Positions 1 through 6,108 of a stretch of DNA of 42,879 nt are shown here, piece by piece (positions within the stretch are counted from its first letter, which is position 1; each line of letters begins with the position of its first letter). The notes beneath the pieces were generated by a model, which searched no databases, had not been told where the DNA came from, and saw only the letters and a program-made list of their open reading frames with translations. The stretch is taken from positions 1-42,879 of the IMG/VR virus record IMGVR_UViG_3300036851_000513; one strand, written 5' to 3'. The DNA is from a virus. A program made the translations under genes and the position numbers.

Positions 1-15
1 CCTCACGACCTTCTT

Positions 16-36
16 GATGGGCAATGGATGGCAAGA
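16..36. repeat. Candidate integrase arm-type site, left of core
   Basis: Contains ATGGGCAA followed after three bases by ATGGCAAGA. A near-identical tandem motif lies at 191-214 on the other side of the tRNA half. Paired short repeats flanking a core are the usual arrangement of arm sites bound by the N-terminal domain of lambda-type integrases. Binding here is inferred only. Confidence 0.4.
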
Positions 37-78
37 TCTCAGGAACAGATGGGATGGTGCGGACTTTCGAGGGCTCCC

Positions 79-121
79 GTGGCTCCGCAGGCCAACGCTC
101 TATCCACTGAGCTACGGGCGC
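79..121 (-). other. 5' half of a tRNA-Arg-like gene, probable integration core
   Basis: Read on the minus strand from 121: acceptor 5' strand GCGCCCG, TA, D-stem GCTC/GAGC with an 8-nt loop, then an anticodon arm whose loop is CTGCGGA (anticodon GCG, arginine, if numbering is standard). The anticodon stem has one mismatch. After position 79 no T-arm and no CGGGCGC acceptor partner appear, so this is not a full tRNA. The layout fits a phage-carried tRNA 5' half that would complete a host gene after recombination. The second copy lies at 42796-42838. Arginine identity is inferred from the half only. Confidence 0.7.
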
Positions 122-133
122 GTACCCTTGATA

Positions 134-169
134 GGACTGCATTTTCTCACGCATCGGTCTTCTCGTCAA
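134..169 (-). promoter_or_regulatory. Sigma70-like promoter pointing into the tRNA half
   Basis: On the minus strand TTGACG (164-169, 5 of 6 to consensus) is followed by exactly 17 bp and GAAAAT (141-146, 4 of 6). The predicted start near 134 leaves a leader of about 13 nt before the tRNA 5' end at 121, a typical tRNA leader length. This promoter would drive a hybrid tRNA formed on integration. It overlaps the stop of the small gene 170-346 by nothing, so it sits in the gap between that gene and the core. Confidence 0.5.
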
Positions 170-346
170 TCACGCGCGCCGCGTCTTTCGTATGGGCAAG
201 GGATGGGCAAGACGTTTCCGCCGCACGAATGCCACTGCCTGCTTCCCGTCCGCGCTCTCGACTACGAACCCCCGGTGAGCCTCGAGGCCTTCGCCGCACT
301 CCACGCAATCCCCGCGACCATCGTCCACGAACAAGTGTCGCTTCAT
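170..346 (-). CDS. Small protein with a CxxC motif, unknown function
   Basis: A 58-codon gene. Its ATG (344-346) overlaps the TGA of the upstream gene (343-345) as ATGA, which supports translational coupling. The protein begins MKRHLFVDDGRGDCVECGEG: a two-cysteine knuckle (C14, C17) with a nearby histidine, then a valine-rich strand and a very basic C-terminus. I do not recognise a family; it may be a one-knuckle zinc binder. It is the last gene of the leftward integrase transcript and contains the right candidate arm site. Confidence 0.55.
   Translation of the reverse strand: MKRHLFVDDGRGDCVECGEGLEAHRGFVVESADGKQAVAFVRRKRLAHPLPIRKTRRA
191..214. repeat. Candidate integrase arm-type site, right of core
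   Basis: Two ATGGGCAAG-like units with an 11-bp period (ATGGGCAAG, GG, ATGGGCAAGA). It matches 16-36 apart from a few bases and lies about 70 bp beyond the core, inside the small gene at 170-346. Same strand and same unit spacing as the left copy support a specific DNA-binding site rather than chance. Confidence 0.4.
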
Positions 347-675
347 GCTTCCGCCTCCGCAGTTTGCGCACGGCGTCGGGCTAGTACTTCATTCAGCCGA
401 TGCTCGAACTCATTGTAATCTTCAGTTCTCGCCCACCGCGCAAGCGCATCGAATGCAACCATCATGATCTGATTATGGGTTTCGTTCCCCTCAATTCCTA
501 TGTCGAGCCATACGTCTGGCTTGAGCGTAGCGCTCACAAACAACCAGAGAGCAACTGCCAGGACATCCTCTGTATCACCTTTCGTAGCCGCCTCATCCCT
601 TTCACGAAGTATCCCCTTCAGGGCCCCGAGACTTCGATGCACTGAGTTGATGAGTCGCTCTTCCTGCTCACTCAT
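343..675 (-). CDS. Hypothetical helical protein, integrase-adjacent
   Basis: 110 residues from the ATG at 673-675, chosen over an ATG at 705 because GAGGGAG lies about 7 nt upstream and it overlaps the integrase stop by only 8 nt. The protein is predominantly helical and acidic to amphipathic (MSEQEERLINSV start), with a hydrophobic central helix around ALWLFVSATL and an arginine-rich tail. No catalytic motif is visible. Position between the integrase and att is where excisionases often sit, but the sequence does not look like a winged-helix excisionase. Function unknown. Confidence 0.65.
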   Translation of the reverse strand: MSEQEERLINSVHRSLGALKGILRERDEAATKGDTEDVLAVALWLFVSATLKPDVWLDIGIEGNETHNQIMMVAFDALARWARTEDYNEFEHRLNEVLARRRAQTAEAEA

Positions 676-1825
676 CTGGCACTCCCTCGACCGCCTTATC
701 CCCACCCGTCGATGTCAGCAGCCTTTGGGCGGCCTGTGCAGCCTGGTCTTGCATCGACGGCACCATGTGGATGTAGCGATCCTGGGTGAATGCCGCGGAA
801 CTGTGGCCGGCCCGCTCCTGCACCGCCTTGAGCGGTACGTTGGCGGCCGTCAGGTAAGTCAGGTGCATGTGCCTCAAATCGTACAGCCTGGCCTTCGGAA
901 GCTTCGCATCCCTCACCAGCTTCCCGAAGTCCCGACGCATGAGGTTGTGCTCGTGCAGCGGCTTCCCGCTCTCCTGACAGAACACCAGCTCGTGCGTCGG
1001 ACCTCCGGCCACGGCCCGCTGCGCCTCTTGGACAGAATGGGTCCAGCGGAGCATGGTGATTAAGGCTTCGGGCAACTGCACGGATCGACGGGACTTCTTC
1101 GTCTTCGGGTAGTCCCTGAACCTGAATCCGCCACCCTTCGGCCTCTCGAGGACACGCATCACCCGCAGGAGCCCCGCATTGAGATCCACGTCCCGCCACC
1201 GTAGCGCCAGCACCTCTCCGGGACGGAGCCCCGTCCCCACCATCGTCGCATAGAGAACAAGGTGGCGGGACTTCTCGCGCGCCGCGTCCAGAAACTTCGT
1301 GAGCTCCTCGAGGGTCCAGATCGTCGGCATGTACTCCCCCGGCCGCGGAGGCACAATGTGCTCACAGGGATTCGCCGAAATCAACCCCATCGCCAACGCA
1401 CGGTTGAGGGCCGTGCGGAGAAGCCGGAACAGCCGGCTGTCCGTCGTGGGGTTCGTCCCCGCTTCACGCCGACGGGCGAAGAACTCATCGATGGTCGCCG
1501 GATGCAATCGGGCCAGGGGAACCTGCCCGAGCTCGTTCACGAGCCGTTTGACATGCGACGTTCGGGCCCGGCGTTCGCTCTCGGCCAGCTGCGAGGTCCG
1601 GAGCCAGGACTGAAGATAGTCACCCAGCCGGAGCCGGGAGTTCCCCCACGGCCCCACCCCGGCGCCGATCGCGGGATGGACGGCCATCTTGACCCGTTGG
1701 GAATCGGCGTCCTTGTACGTCGGAAAGGCCAGACTCTTGTACCGCTTCTTCCCGGTCTGAGGATCCGCACCGAGGTAGACGCGGAGCTCAAAGGCTGATC
1801 CGCGCCTCCGAATGGAGCCGCTCAT
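668..1825 (-). CDS. int: Tyrosine-family site-specific integrase
   Basis: 385 residues from the ATG at 1823-1825, preceded by GGGGAGGG; an in-frame ATG at 1870 has a poorer ribosome site. N-terminal AP2-like arm-binding region (about 1-60, with GKKRYKSLAFPTYKDA), SAM-like core-binding domain (about 65-150), and catalytic domain carrying R201 (GTGLRPGE), K about 243 (PKTKKSRR), YDLRH with R318, H340 (AGHSS) and nucleophile Y351 (DRYIHM). The usual first HxxR histidine is tyrosine, common in phage integrases. It catalyses phage integration and excision at the neighbouring att site. Complete catalytic set, normal length. Confidence 0.95.
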   Translation of the reverse strand: MSGSIRRRGSAFELRVYLGADPQTGKKRYKSLAFPTYKDADSQRVKMAVHPAIGAGVGPWGNSRLRLGDYLQSWLRTSQLAESERRARTSHVKRLVNELGQVPLARLHPATIDEFFARRREAGTNPTTDSRLFRLLRTALNRALAMGLISANPCEHIVPPRPGEYMPTIWTLEELTKFLDAAREKSRHLVLYATMVGTGLRPGEVLALRWRDVDLNAGLLRVMRVLERPKGGGFRFRDYPKTKKSRRSVQLPEALITMLRWTHSVQEAQRAVAGGPTHELVFCQESGKPLHEHNLMRRDFGKLVRDAKLPKARLYDLRHMHLTYLTAANVPLKAVQERAGHSSAAFTQDRYIHMVPSMQDQAAQAAQRLLTSTGGDKAVEGVPDE

Positions 1826-1872
1826 GGTGATCCCTCCCCATCTCTGTGGATGGGTGAAGGTTTGGCCCATGA

Positions 1873-2871
1873 TCAGACTCGCTCCTTCATGGCGTTCATC
1901 GCTTCAAGGATTCTTTCGCCGATCCACTCCGCGACTTCTGCGATGACAGCATTCCCGTCTGATCGGAGCCACGGCACCCGTCGAGCGATCCCTTTGGCAA
2001 CTCTAGGAATTGCTCGATCCAGGTCAAAACCTCGCTCACGGATTCGGCGTGCCACGTCAGGGGGAAGTTCATCAACCAGTTGACCCACACTGGGTTCAGT
2101 TGCCCACCAATCGCCGTCGCCAAATCGTCCCCGCCACTCCCATCCCGGCTTCTCCTCGCGTAGTCCGGACCGGAAGGCGAAGACTTCGGGGTGGGCAGCA
2201 TCCCCCGCTGCACGGCCACATTCAGCGGGTCGCTGTTCCGATTCCACTGCGATGGGCCTGCCAAGTTCTCGGCGTCCTGAACCGTCGGCGTTGGCCACAT
2301 CCCGGAACTCGCCATTCGCTGTAATGACGGACGCAACTTGGATCCTGGGCTGTCGCTGATGTTGCCAGACCCATTGCTGACCACGGGTGTAGGCAACCAA
2401 GAAGACTCGATAACGGAGGTGCGGGGCACCAAAGGCGGCCGCTGGTAGGTTCTCCCATTCCGCATCGTACCCGAGGGCGGCCAAGTCCCCGAGTATCTCT
2501 CCAAAGGCAGCTCCTCCGTTGACAGTAAGGAGCCCTGGTACGTTCTCCACGAGGATGAATCGGGGTCGAAGAAGGCCAAGAACTCTTCGGAACTCGGGCC
2601 AGAGCCAGCGTTCGTCGGCAGTGCCTCTTCGTCTGCCGGCATGACTGACGGGCTGACAGGGGAAACCCCCGGCCACAAGGTCAACTGGTTCGAGTTCGCT
2701 TCCGGTGAGTTCTCGGACATCGCCATGTTTCGGAACATCAGGCCAATGCTTGCTCAGGACCCTCCTGCAGTAGTCGTCGATCTCCACCTGCCATCGGCAC
2801 GTCCAGCCAGCGCGCTCGAGGCCGAGGTCGATCCCGCCGATACCTGAGAACAGACTGCCGAAGGTAGGCAC
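1873..2871 (-). CDS. dcm: DNA (cytosine-5)-methyltransferase
   Basis: 332 residues. Motif I (SLFSGIGGIDLGLERAG, 6-22), motif IV with the catalytic cysteine C72 (GGFPCQPVS), motif VI (VENV, about 108-111), motif VIII (RYRVFLVA, 153-160), a short variable target-recognition region about 190-270, and motif X (GNAVIAEVAEWI) near the C-terminus. It transfers methyl from S-adenosylmethionine to cytosine C5. No restriction partner is adjacent, so a solitary phage methyltransferase protecting against host restriction is likely. A long second reading frame lies inside it (1896-2738). It lies upstream of the integrase on the same strand with a gap of about 50 bp to the chosen integrase start. Confidence 0.95.
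   Translation of the reverse strand: MPTFGSLFSGIGGIDLGLERAGWTCRWQVEIDDYCRRVLSKHWPDVPKHGDVRELTGSELEPVDLVAGGFPCQPVSHAGRRRGTADERWLWPEFRRVLGLLRPRFILVENVPGLLTVNGGAAFGEILGDLAALGYDAEWENLPAAAFGAPHLRYRVFLVAYTRGQQWVWQHQRQPRIQVASVITANGEFRDVANADGSGRRELGRPIAVESEQRPAECGRAAGDAAHPEVFAFRSGLREEKPGWEWRGRFGDGDWWATEPSVGQLVDELPPDVARRIRERGFDLDRAIPRVAKGIARRVPWLRSDGNAVIAEVAEWIGERILEAMNAMKERV
1896..2738 (-). CDS. Nested same-strand ORF inside the cytosine methyltransferase
   Basis: 280 codons open in another frame of the same strand, fully within the methyltransferase. The product is rich in Ser, Pro, Thr and Trp and contains phrases I recall from many phage hypothetical proteins: FDPDSSSWRTYQGSLL, SGTWPPSGTMRNG, LPTP/MWPTPT and LNPVWVNWLMNFP. 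Part of this conservation must follow from the methyltransferase codons (DSSSWRT is the shifted reading of RFILVEN). No clear ribosome site was identified. It may be a real dual-coding gene or an open shadow frame; the sequence alone cannot decide. Confidence 0.3.
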   Translation of the reverse strand: MFRNMAMSENSPEANSNQLTLWPGVSPVSPSVMPADEEALPTNAGSGPSSEEFLAFFDPDSSSWRTYQGSLLSTEELPLERYSGTWPPSGTMRNGRTYQRPPLVPRTSVIESSWLPTPVVSNGSGNISDSPGSKLRPSLQRMASSGMWPTPTVQDAENLAGPSQWNRNSDPLNVAVQRGMLPTPKSSPSGPDYARRSRDGSGGDDLATAIGGQLNPVWVNWLMNFPLTWHAESVSEVLTWIEQFLELPKGSLDGCRGSDQTGMLSSQKSRSGSAKESLKR

Positions 2872-2879
2872 GACGCACC

Positions 2880-3332
2880 TTAGCCGACCCTATCGCCTGC
2901 CCTGAACACCAGCACGACCGAAGGGAAGGGGGCATCGTACTGCGCGCCTCCGAACTTCAACCGTCCACGAATGAAGCGGACCTCGCTGGCGAGCGGTGCG
3001 TACTTGTGCCACCATGCCGTATCCGTCCTCGCTGGGAGCAGATAGACTGCGACGGTGGCCTCCGGTGCTTTGTCCAGCCAGCGAGCGACGCCGCGGCCAT
3101 AGGGCGGGTTGCAATAGACGCGCTGCCCTGCCCAGGACAACATCAGTCCCTCGATGCCATCGCTCCTGAGCGGGCAAGGGTCTAGCGTGAACGAAAACTC
3201 CTCATCGAGTGCACGGTAGACTGCCTCTGGCGTCGCCCAGTTCTGTGAGCGCCGACTGAAGATGGCACCTTTGAGCTGCGTGATCGTCAACGGCACCGTC
3301 CTATGCGTCCTCGCCCTTGATCGCGGTTTCAT
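2880..3332 (-). CDS. dam: Phage-type DNA N6-adenine methyltransferase
   Basis: 150 residues, typical of the compact phage Dam family (PF05869 type). The N-terminal part holds SRRSQNWATPEAVYRALDEE, then DPCP (51-54), the catalytic NPPY (75-78) in YCNPPYGRGVARWLDKA, and C-terminal LLPARTDTAWWHKY and IRGRLKFGG blocks characteristic of this family. It methylates adenine N6 using S-adenosylmethionine. It follows the HNH-like gene by about 14 bp and precedes the cytosine methyltransferase, so the phage carries two chemically different DNA methyltransferases. The ATG at 3332 is the first start; an in-frame GTG about 12 codons later is possible. Confidence 0.88.
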   Translation of the reverse strand: MKPRSRARTHRTVPLTITQLKGAIFSRRSQNWATPEAVYRALDEEFSFTLDPCPLRSDGIEGLMLSWAGQRVYCNPPYGRGVARWLDKAPEATVAVYLLPARTDTAWWHKYAPLASEVRFIRGRLKFGGAQYDAPFPSVVLVFRAGDRVG

Positions 3333-3346
3333 GCATGATCGTCGCC

Positions 3347-3799
3347 TTAATCGGCTGCATCCTTCACTCGTCTGAGCTCCTCATGGAGCGCGATCGCCGT
3401 CATGGTCTTGCTCGGTCGGCTGAAGGTCTTGGCCAGGACCAGGAGCTTGGCGTAACCATCGATCCCGATGACGCCTTTCACCCACGTCGCCCCCTCGCCG
3501 TCGTGGTTTCGTCCCCCGCGGTTTTGGTCGAACCAGCGATGACATGGGATTGTGCACATGGAAATTCCGTTCGCGACTACAAATTTGAGATTTGGATAGG
3601 ACCCAACCGGCAAGATATGGGCGGCGTCGATTTGGAAGCCCTCCTCCTTGGTACGGCCGCAGCGCTGGCACTTGAAGCCATCCCGGGTCCGGACGACCTC
3701 ACTCCAGAGCTCCCGCAGGCGGTCGCGCCGAATCGCCAGGGCGCCGCGATTCTTCCGGCGCGCGCGCCAGGGGGATCCGGGGGCAGCACGAAACACCAT
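3347..3799 (-). CDS. HNH-like zinc-binding nuclease, NinG-like
   Basis: 150 residues from the ATG at 3797-3799, which overlaps the upstream stop as TGATG; a GTG lies immediately before it. A basic N-terminus is followed by a zinc knuckle CQRCG (C45, C48), DAAHILP with the HNH first histidine region, N78, then CTIPCHRWFDQN (C83, C87, H88). This C-x2-C/AH/N/C-x3-CH arrangement is that of HNH/NinG-type recombination nucleases. A role in recombination or branched-DNA cleavage near the replication and methylation genes is inferred. Confidence 0.72.
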   Translation of the reverse strand: MVFRAAPGSPWRARRKNRGALAIRRDRLRELWSEVVRTRDGFKCQRCGRTKEEGFQIDAAHILPVGSYPNLKFVVANGISMCTIPCHRWFDQNRGGRNHDGEGATWVKGVIGIDGYAKLLVLAKTFSRPSKTMTAIALHEELRRVKDAAD

Positions 3800-4185
3800 C
3801 ACGCCTCGAGCCGCTCGATCGCTGCGATCGCGGCAACGATCTCGTCCCGCCGGCGCCGGAGATCCTCGAGCACGATCGCGTAGTCAATCCCGTTCTTCAC
3901 TGACGCCCCCCCCCGCGAGCTTCTGGAGGAGTTTCCGTTAGGCGACTCAGGGGGAATCCGTTCACCCTTGTCGGTGATCCGCCACCACACGCCAGATTGT
4001 CGAACGAGCTTCCTCCGCTCCATCGCGGTGAGCAACGCGTTGGTAGAGGTGACGTCGCGTCCAACCCCCTCCGCGATCTGGCTCACACGGCCGTGGCCTC
4101 CCCTGTTCCGCAAGACTTCGAGGATCCGCGCCTCGACGACGGGACTGGCAACCAAGTCTTCCTGCTCCTCTACGGTGAGTACCAT
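3799..4185 (-). CDS. Winged-helix-like small protein with helical tail
   Basis: 128 residues. Residues about 15-70 (VVEARILEVLRNRGGHGRVS, then VTSTNALLTAMERRKLVRQ and a WWRIT strand) look like a winged helix-turn-helix; a Ser-rich linker follows, and the C-terminal 35 residues form a charged helix (VLEDLRRRRDEIVAAIAAIE). It may be a DNA-binding accessory of replication or recombination. Coupled to the HNH-like gene by TGATG. A 22-bp inverted repeat (4250-4271) lies between it and the DnaA-like gene. Family not recognised. Confidence 0.7.
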   Translation of the reverse strand: MVLTVEEQEDLVASPVVEARILEVLRNRGGHGRVSQIAEGVGRDVTSTNALLTAMERRKLVRQSGVWWRITDKGERIPPESPNGNSSRSSRGGASVKNGIDYAIVLEDLRRRRDEIVAAIAAIERLEA

Positions 4186-4249
4186 GCTCCGTTCACGCTC
4201 CTGAGATTGCTCGGCGGGCAGCCCGATGGCACGCCGCTATGATGGAATT

Positions 4250-4271
4250 CCCGGGATTCTTGTCTCCCGGG
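4250..4271. repeat. Perfect inverted repeat between replication-region genes
   Basis: CCCGGGA, 8-nt spacer, TCCCGGG. It lies downstream of the DnaA-like gene (stop at 4294) and upstream of the gene starting at 4185. There is no U-run, so it is not a standard terminator; an operator or an mRNA-processing hairpin is possible. Confidence 0.45.
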
Positions 4272-4293
4272 TGTGAGCCGCCCGCCGGCGGTT

Positions 4294-4650
4294 TCATGCC
4301 AATCCCTCCAGCCCAACCCCACGGGCCGCAGCTTCTCTCAGGATGTGGGCACGATCAGCCTTTTGATCCGCGTACATCCTGGCGTATGCTCCGGCATAAC
4401 TGATCTCGTCGGGCTTGATGTGCTTGAGGTGATGGACAATGGTGGAGTGGTCTACGGTGAGGATGCGGGCAATCTCCATCAGGGACAGCCCCCACGATCT
4501 GAGCACCCACATGACTAACCGACGAGCCTTCACGATCTCCGGCGTTCTCCGTTTGGCGAACAGTGGGGTCGACGTGTTGGCTTCGACCCACCGCACGAAA
4601 TCGTTGGCTCGGCGGATCCGCGGGAATTCTGTGACGGACGTATCGTTCAT
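4294..4650 (-). CDS. DnaA domain-IV-like DNA-binding protein
   Basis: 118 residues. The central segment from about residue 36 to 82 (EIVKARRLVMWVLR, GLSLMEIARILTVDHSTIVH, HLKHI) matches the C-terminal DNA-binding domain of the initiator DnaA, where the DHSTV-type helix reads DnaA boxes. The AAA+ ATPase part is absent, so it cannot load helicase by itself. Such stand-alone domains occur in phages and may bind the phage origin or act as regulators. ATGA overlap with the upstream gene. It lies about 300 bp from the iteron cluster in the neighbouring replication gene. Confidence 0.82.
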   Translation of the reverse strand: MNDTSVTEFPRIRRANDFVRWVEANTSTPLFAKRRTPEIVKARRLVMWVLRSWGLSLMEIARILTVDHSTIVHHLKHIKPDEISYAGAYARMYADQKADRAHILREAAARGVGLEGLA

Positions 4651-4958
4651 GGGCCCTCCAGCTGCATCTCGATCGTCGGCATGTCGTAGGCGGCAGAATA
4701 GCGATACTTGTGCAGGCTCATCCGAAGTCGTCCCTCCGCTGCCGATACAACTCCGGCCAGTTCCTCGGAGACCACGAGTCCCCCGGCCTTCAGCCAGCGC
4801 TTCTCGGCGTAGAGACGATCGAGCCGTTCCTCAACGTCCGTGATGGATGGCCTCACGTCATCTCCCGCATCGAGCCGCTTGACCAGCCGATGCCACTCGT
4901 CGGCGACACCATTGATCTCCCGACAGACCTCGGCCAGGAGTCTACGCTGCGCCTTCAT
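4647..4958 (-). CDS. Hypothetical charged helical protein, replication operon
   Basis: 103 residues, no recognised family. Sequence is rich in Glu, Arg and Leu with helical heptads (LLAEVCREINGVADEWHRLV; DVEERLDRLYAEKRWL), suggesting a coiled coil. Stop-start overlaps link it on both sides: ATGA with the DnaA-like gene downstream, and a 4-bp overlap with the replisome-organizer-like gene upstream (4955-4958). It is placed where small replication accessory proteins sit. Function not assigned. Confidence 0.7.
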   Translation of the reverse strand: MKAQRRLLAEVCREINGVADEWHRLVKRLDAGDDVRPSITDVEERLDRLYAEKRWLKAGGLVVSEELAGVVSAAEGRLRMSLHKYRYSAAYDMPTIEMQLEGP

Positions 4959-5668
4959 GCGTCCACCTCAATGTGTGGCCGTGGGATATTGCTTGGGGCC
5001 AGCTCATCCCGTTCCAGCCGACGTTTGTAACGGCGCCCGGCCTCAATTTCGATCTCAACAGACGATACAGGGGGGACTGGTTTGCCGATCGACCGAGCCA
5101 TCTCGGCGAGCTGTGCCAGACCTTCAGGATTAACCAAAGCAGTTTCTTTTGTATCGATCGGTAAGGACAGGACAGGTGCTGGTGGTCTGCTGGTGCTTCT
5201 GCTGGTAGCGTCACCAGCAGGGCTGCTGGTGGTCTGCTGGTCGCCTGCTGGTGGTTCTGCTGGTGCAAACCGCCCCCCGACCCGAGACGCTCCAGTTGCC
5301 CGTGCCTGCCCGCCGGCCACCCGGATGGCTCTGGCATCCTCGCGGCGCCGCTCCTGCTCGGCCTTGCTGAAGTTGTAGGCGAGGAAGTCGTGGATAACCC
5401 AGCCATCCCCAGGCTCGCCACCGAGAGCCTCCCAACAACGCTGGCATGTCCTGTCCAGACCCTTTGCTCGATGCCAAAGGCCAGTGGCGACGAGCCGATC
5501 GGCCACTCCGGCCTGTCGCTTCCCCTTGACAAAGGATGCGGAGAGCCGACCATCAGTAAGGTGGCTCCCAGCGCGGCAGAGACCGCGGAAGAACAGCGCC
5601 ACCGCGTGATCGTCGAGTCCCTCGGCTTTGGGATGACTGAAGAAGCTGCTTTCAATACGCACCCACAT
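4955..5668 (-). CDS. Replisome-organizer-like replication protein
   Basis: 237 residues. The N-terminal about 100 residues (MWVRIESSFFSHPKAEG, then ALFFRGLCRAGSHLTDG, LVATGLWH, WVIHDFLAYN) resemble the winged-helix N-terminus of phage replication initiators and DnaD-like organizers. A Ser/Pro/Ala-rich linker (about 130-165) follows, then a basic helical C-terminus. The DNA encoding the linker carries an array of TGCTGGT repeats, as lambda O does for its origin. No helicase or helicase loader is evident, so host DnaB recruitment is inferred. The same-length ORF in the adjacent frame (4942-5655) was rejected. Confidence 0.72.
   Translation of the reverse strand: MWVRIESSFFSHPKAEGLDDHAVALFFRGLCRAGSHLTDGRLSASFVKGKRQAGVADRLVATGLWHRAKGLDRTCQRCWEALGGEPGDGWVIHDFLAYNFSKAEQERRREDARAIRVAGGQARATGASRVGGRFAPAEPPAGDQQTTSSPAGDATSRSTSRPPAPVLSLPIDTKETALVNPEGLAQLAEMARSIGKPVPPVSSVEIEIEAGRRYKRRLERDELAPSNIPRPHIEVDA
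5177..5264. repeat. Iteron-like array, candidate replication origin
   Basis: TGCTGGT occurs on the plus strand at 5177, 5188, 5200, 5224, 5235, 5246 and 5258, and once inverted at 5213-5219. Spacing is 11-13 bp, close to one helical turn, with one double step bridged by the inverted copy. It sits inside the replication gene in the linker-coding region. This matches the layout of lambdoid origins, where the initiator binds iterons in its own gene. Origin function is inferred. Confidence 0.6.
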
Positions 5669-5835
5669 CTCGGATGTGTTATCGCGTGAGTCCTAAGAGG
5701 GTTTCCTGGGCCCGCTGTGCTAGCCGCCCGTCACAACAACAGTTACACTCAGGCCTAGACGCCGTATGGCATCGGGCATCGCAGCGCCGCGAACCTTCTG
5801 AATTCCCGACGGTCATAATGGTGGTCATTAAGGAA

Positions 5836-6108
5836 TCAACCCGCGCTTACATCGAGCGGATGACGTCGCTCCGGTTTGGTAACGCGCCATCCATCAGTGA
5901 GATTCTTGGGATCGACACTCCGCTTCGCCCACGTGCCGTTCGCCCTCATGGCTGAGATGGTCACTCGGCAACGCCCAATCCTTAGAACCTTGGCCGGGAC
6001 GAGCGTGGCATAGCCATAGCCGCCGGGGCTCACGGCCCGCCAGGTTACAGCCTGCCCTTCACGCCACTCAACGCTCAACGAGGGACACCTGCTCAGATTG
6101 TGGGCCAC
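5836..6108 (-). CDS. Small conserved-looking phage protein, unknown function
   Basis: Up to 90 residues from a GTG at 6108; a TTG at 6076-6078 would give 80 residues with a shorter overlap (11 nt) and a GAGCAGG site 9 nt upstream. The core (VTWRAVSPGGYGYATLVPAK, VLRIGRCRVTISA, RSVDPKNL) reads as a small beta-rich SH3-like fold, a pattern I recall from small phage proteins. No catalytic residues. First gene upstream of the replication block; the 170 bp downstream of it (5669-5835) holds no convincing gene. Confidence 0.65.
   Translation of the reverse strand: MAHNLSRCPSLSVEWREGQAVTWRAVSPGGYGYATLVPAKVLRIGRCRVTISAMRANGTWAKRSVDPKNLTDGWRVTKPERRHPLDVSAG

Larger units (their letters stand above)
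1..124. repeat. Left copy of 124-bp terminal direct repeat (attachment-site region)
   Basis: Identical base for base to 42718-42841; the match starts at the first base of the window, so its true left limit is unknown. To the right the copies diverge at position 125 against 42842. The repeat contains the 5' half of a tRNA gene (79-121, minus strand) and about 78 bp that is not tRNA. With the integrase nearby, the simplest reading is attP or attL/attR. A pure assembly overlap of a circular genome is possible, but the last 38 bases of the window (42842-42879) do not match 125-162, so a second junction is represented there. Confidence 0.85.

Noticed and set aside
61-121. A complete tRNA gene at the left end
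   Set aside because: D-arm and anticodon arm are present, but no T-arm or 3' acceptor strand pairing with GCGCCCG follows; only the 5' half exists.
4942-5655. Second 237-codon frame over the replication gene on the same strand
   Set aside because: The alternative frame (4955-5668) has the replisome-organizer N-terminus and coupling to neighbours; this one reads as low-complexity shadow.
5674-5955. 93-codon plus-strand ORF between early genes
   Set aside because: Overlaps a convincing minus-strand gene, lacks a ribosome site and would be the only plus-strand gene in this operon.
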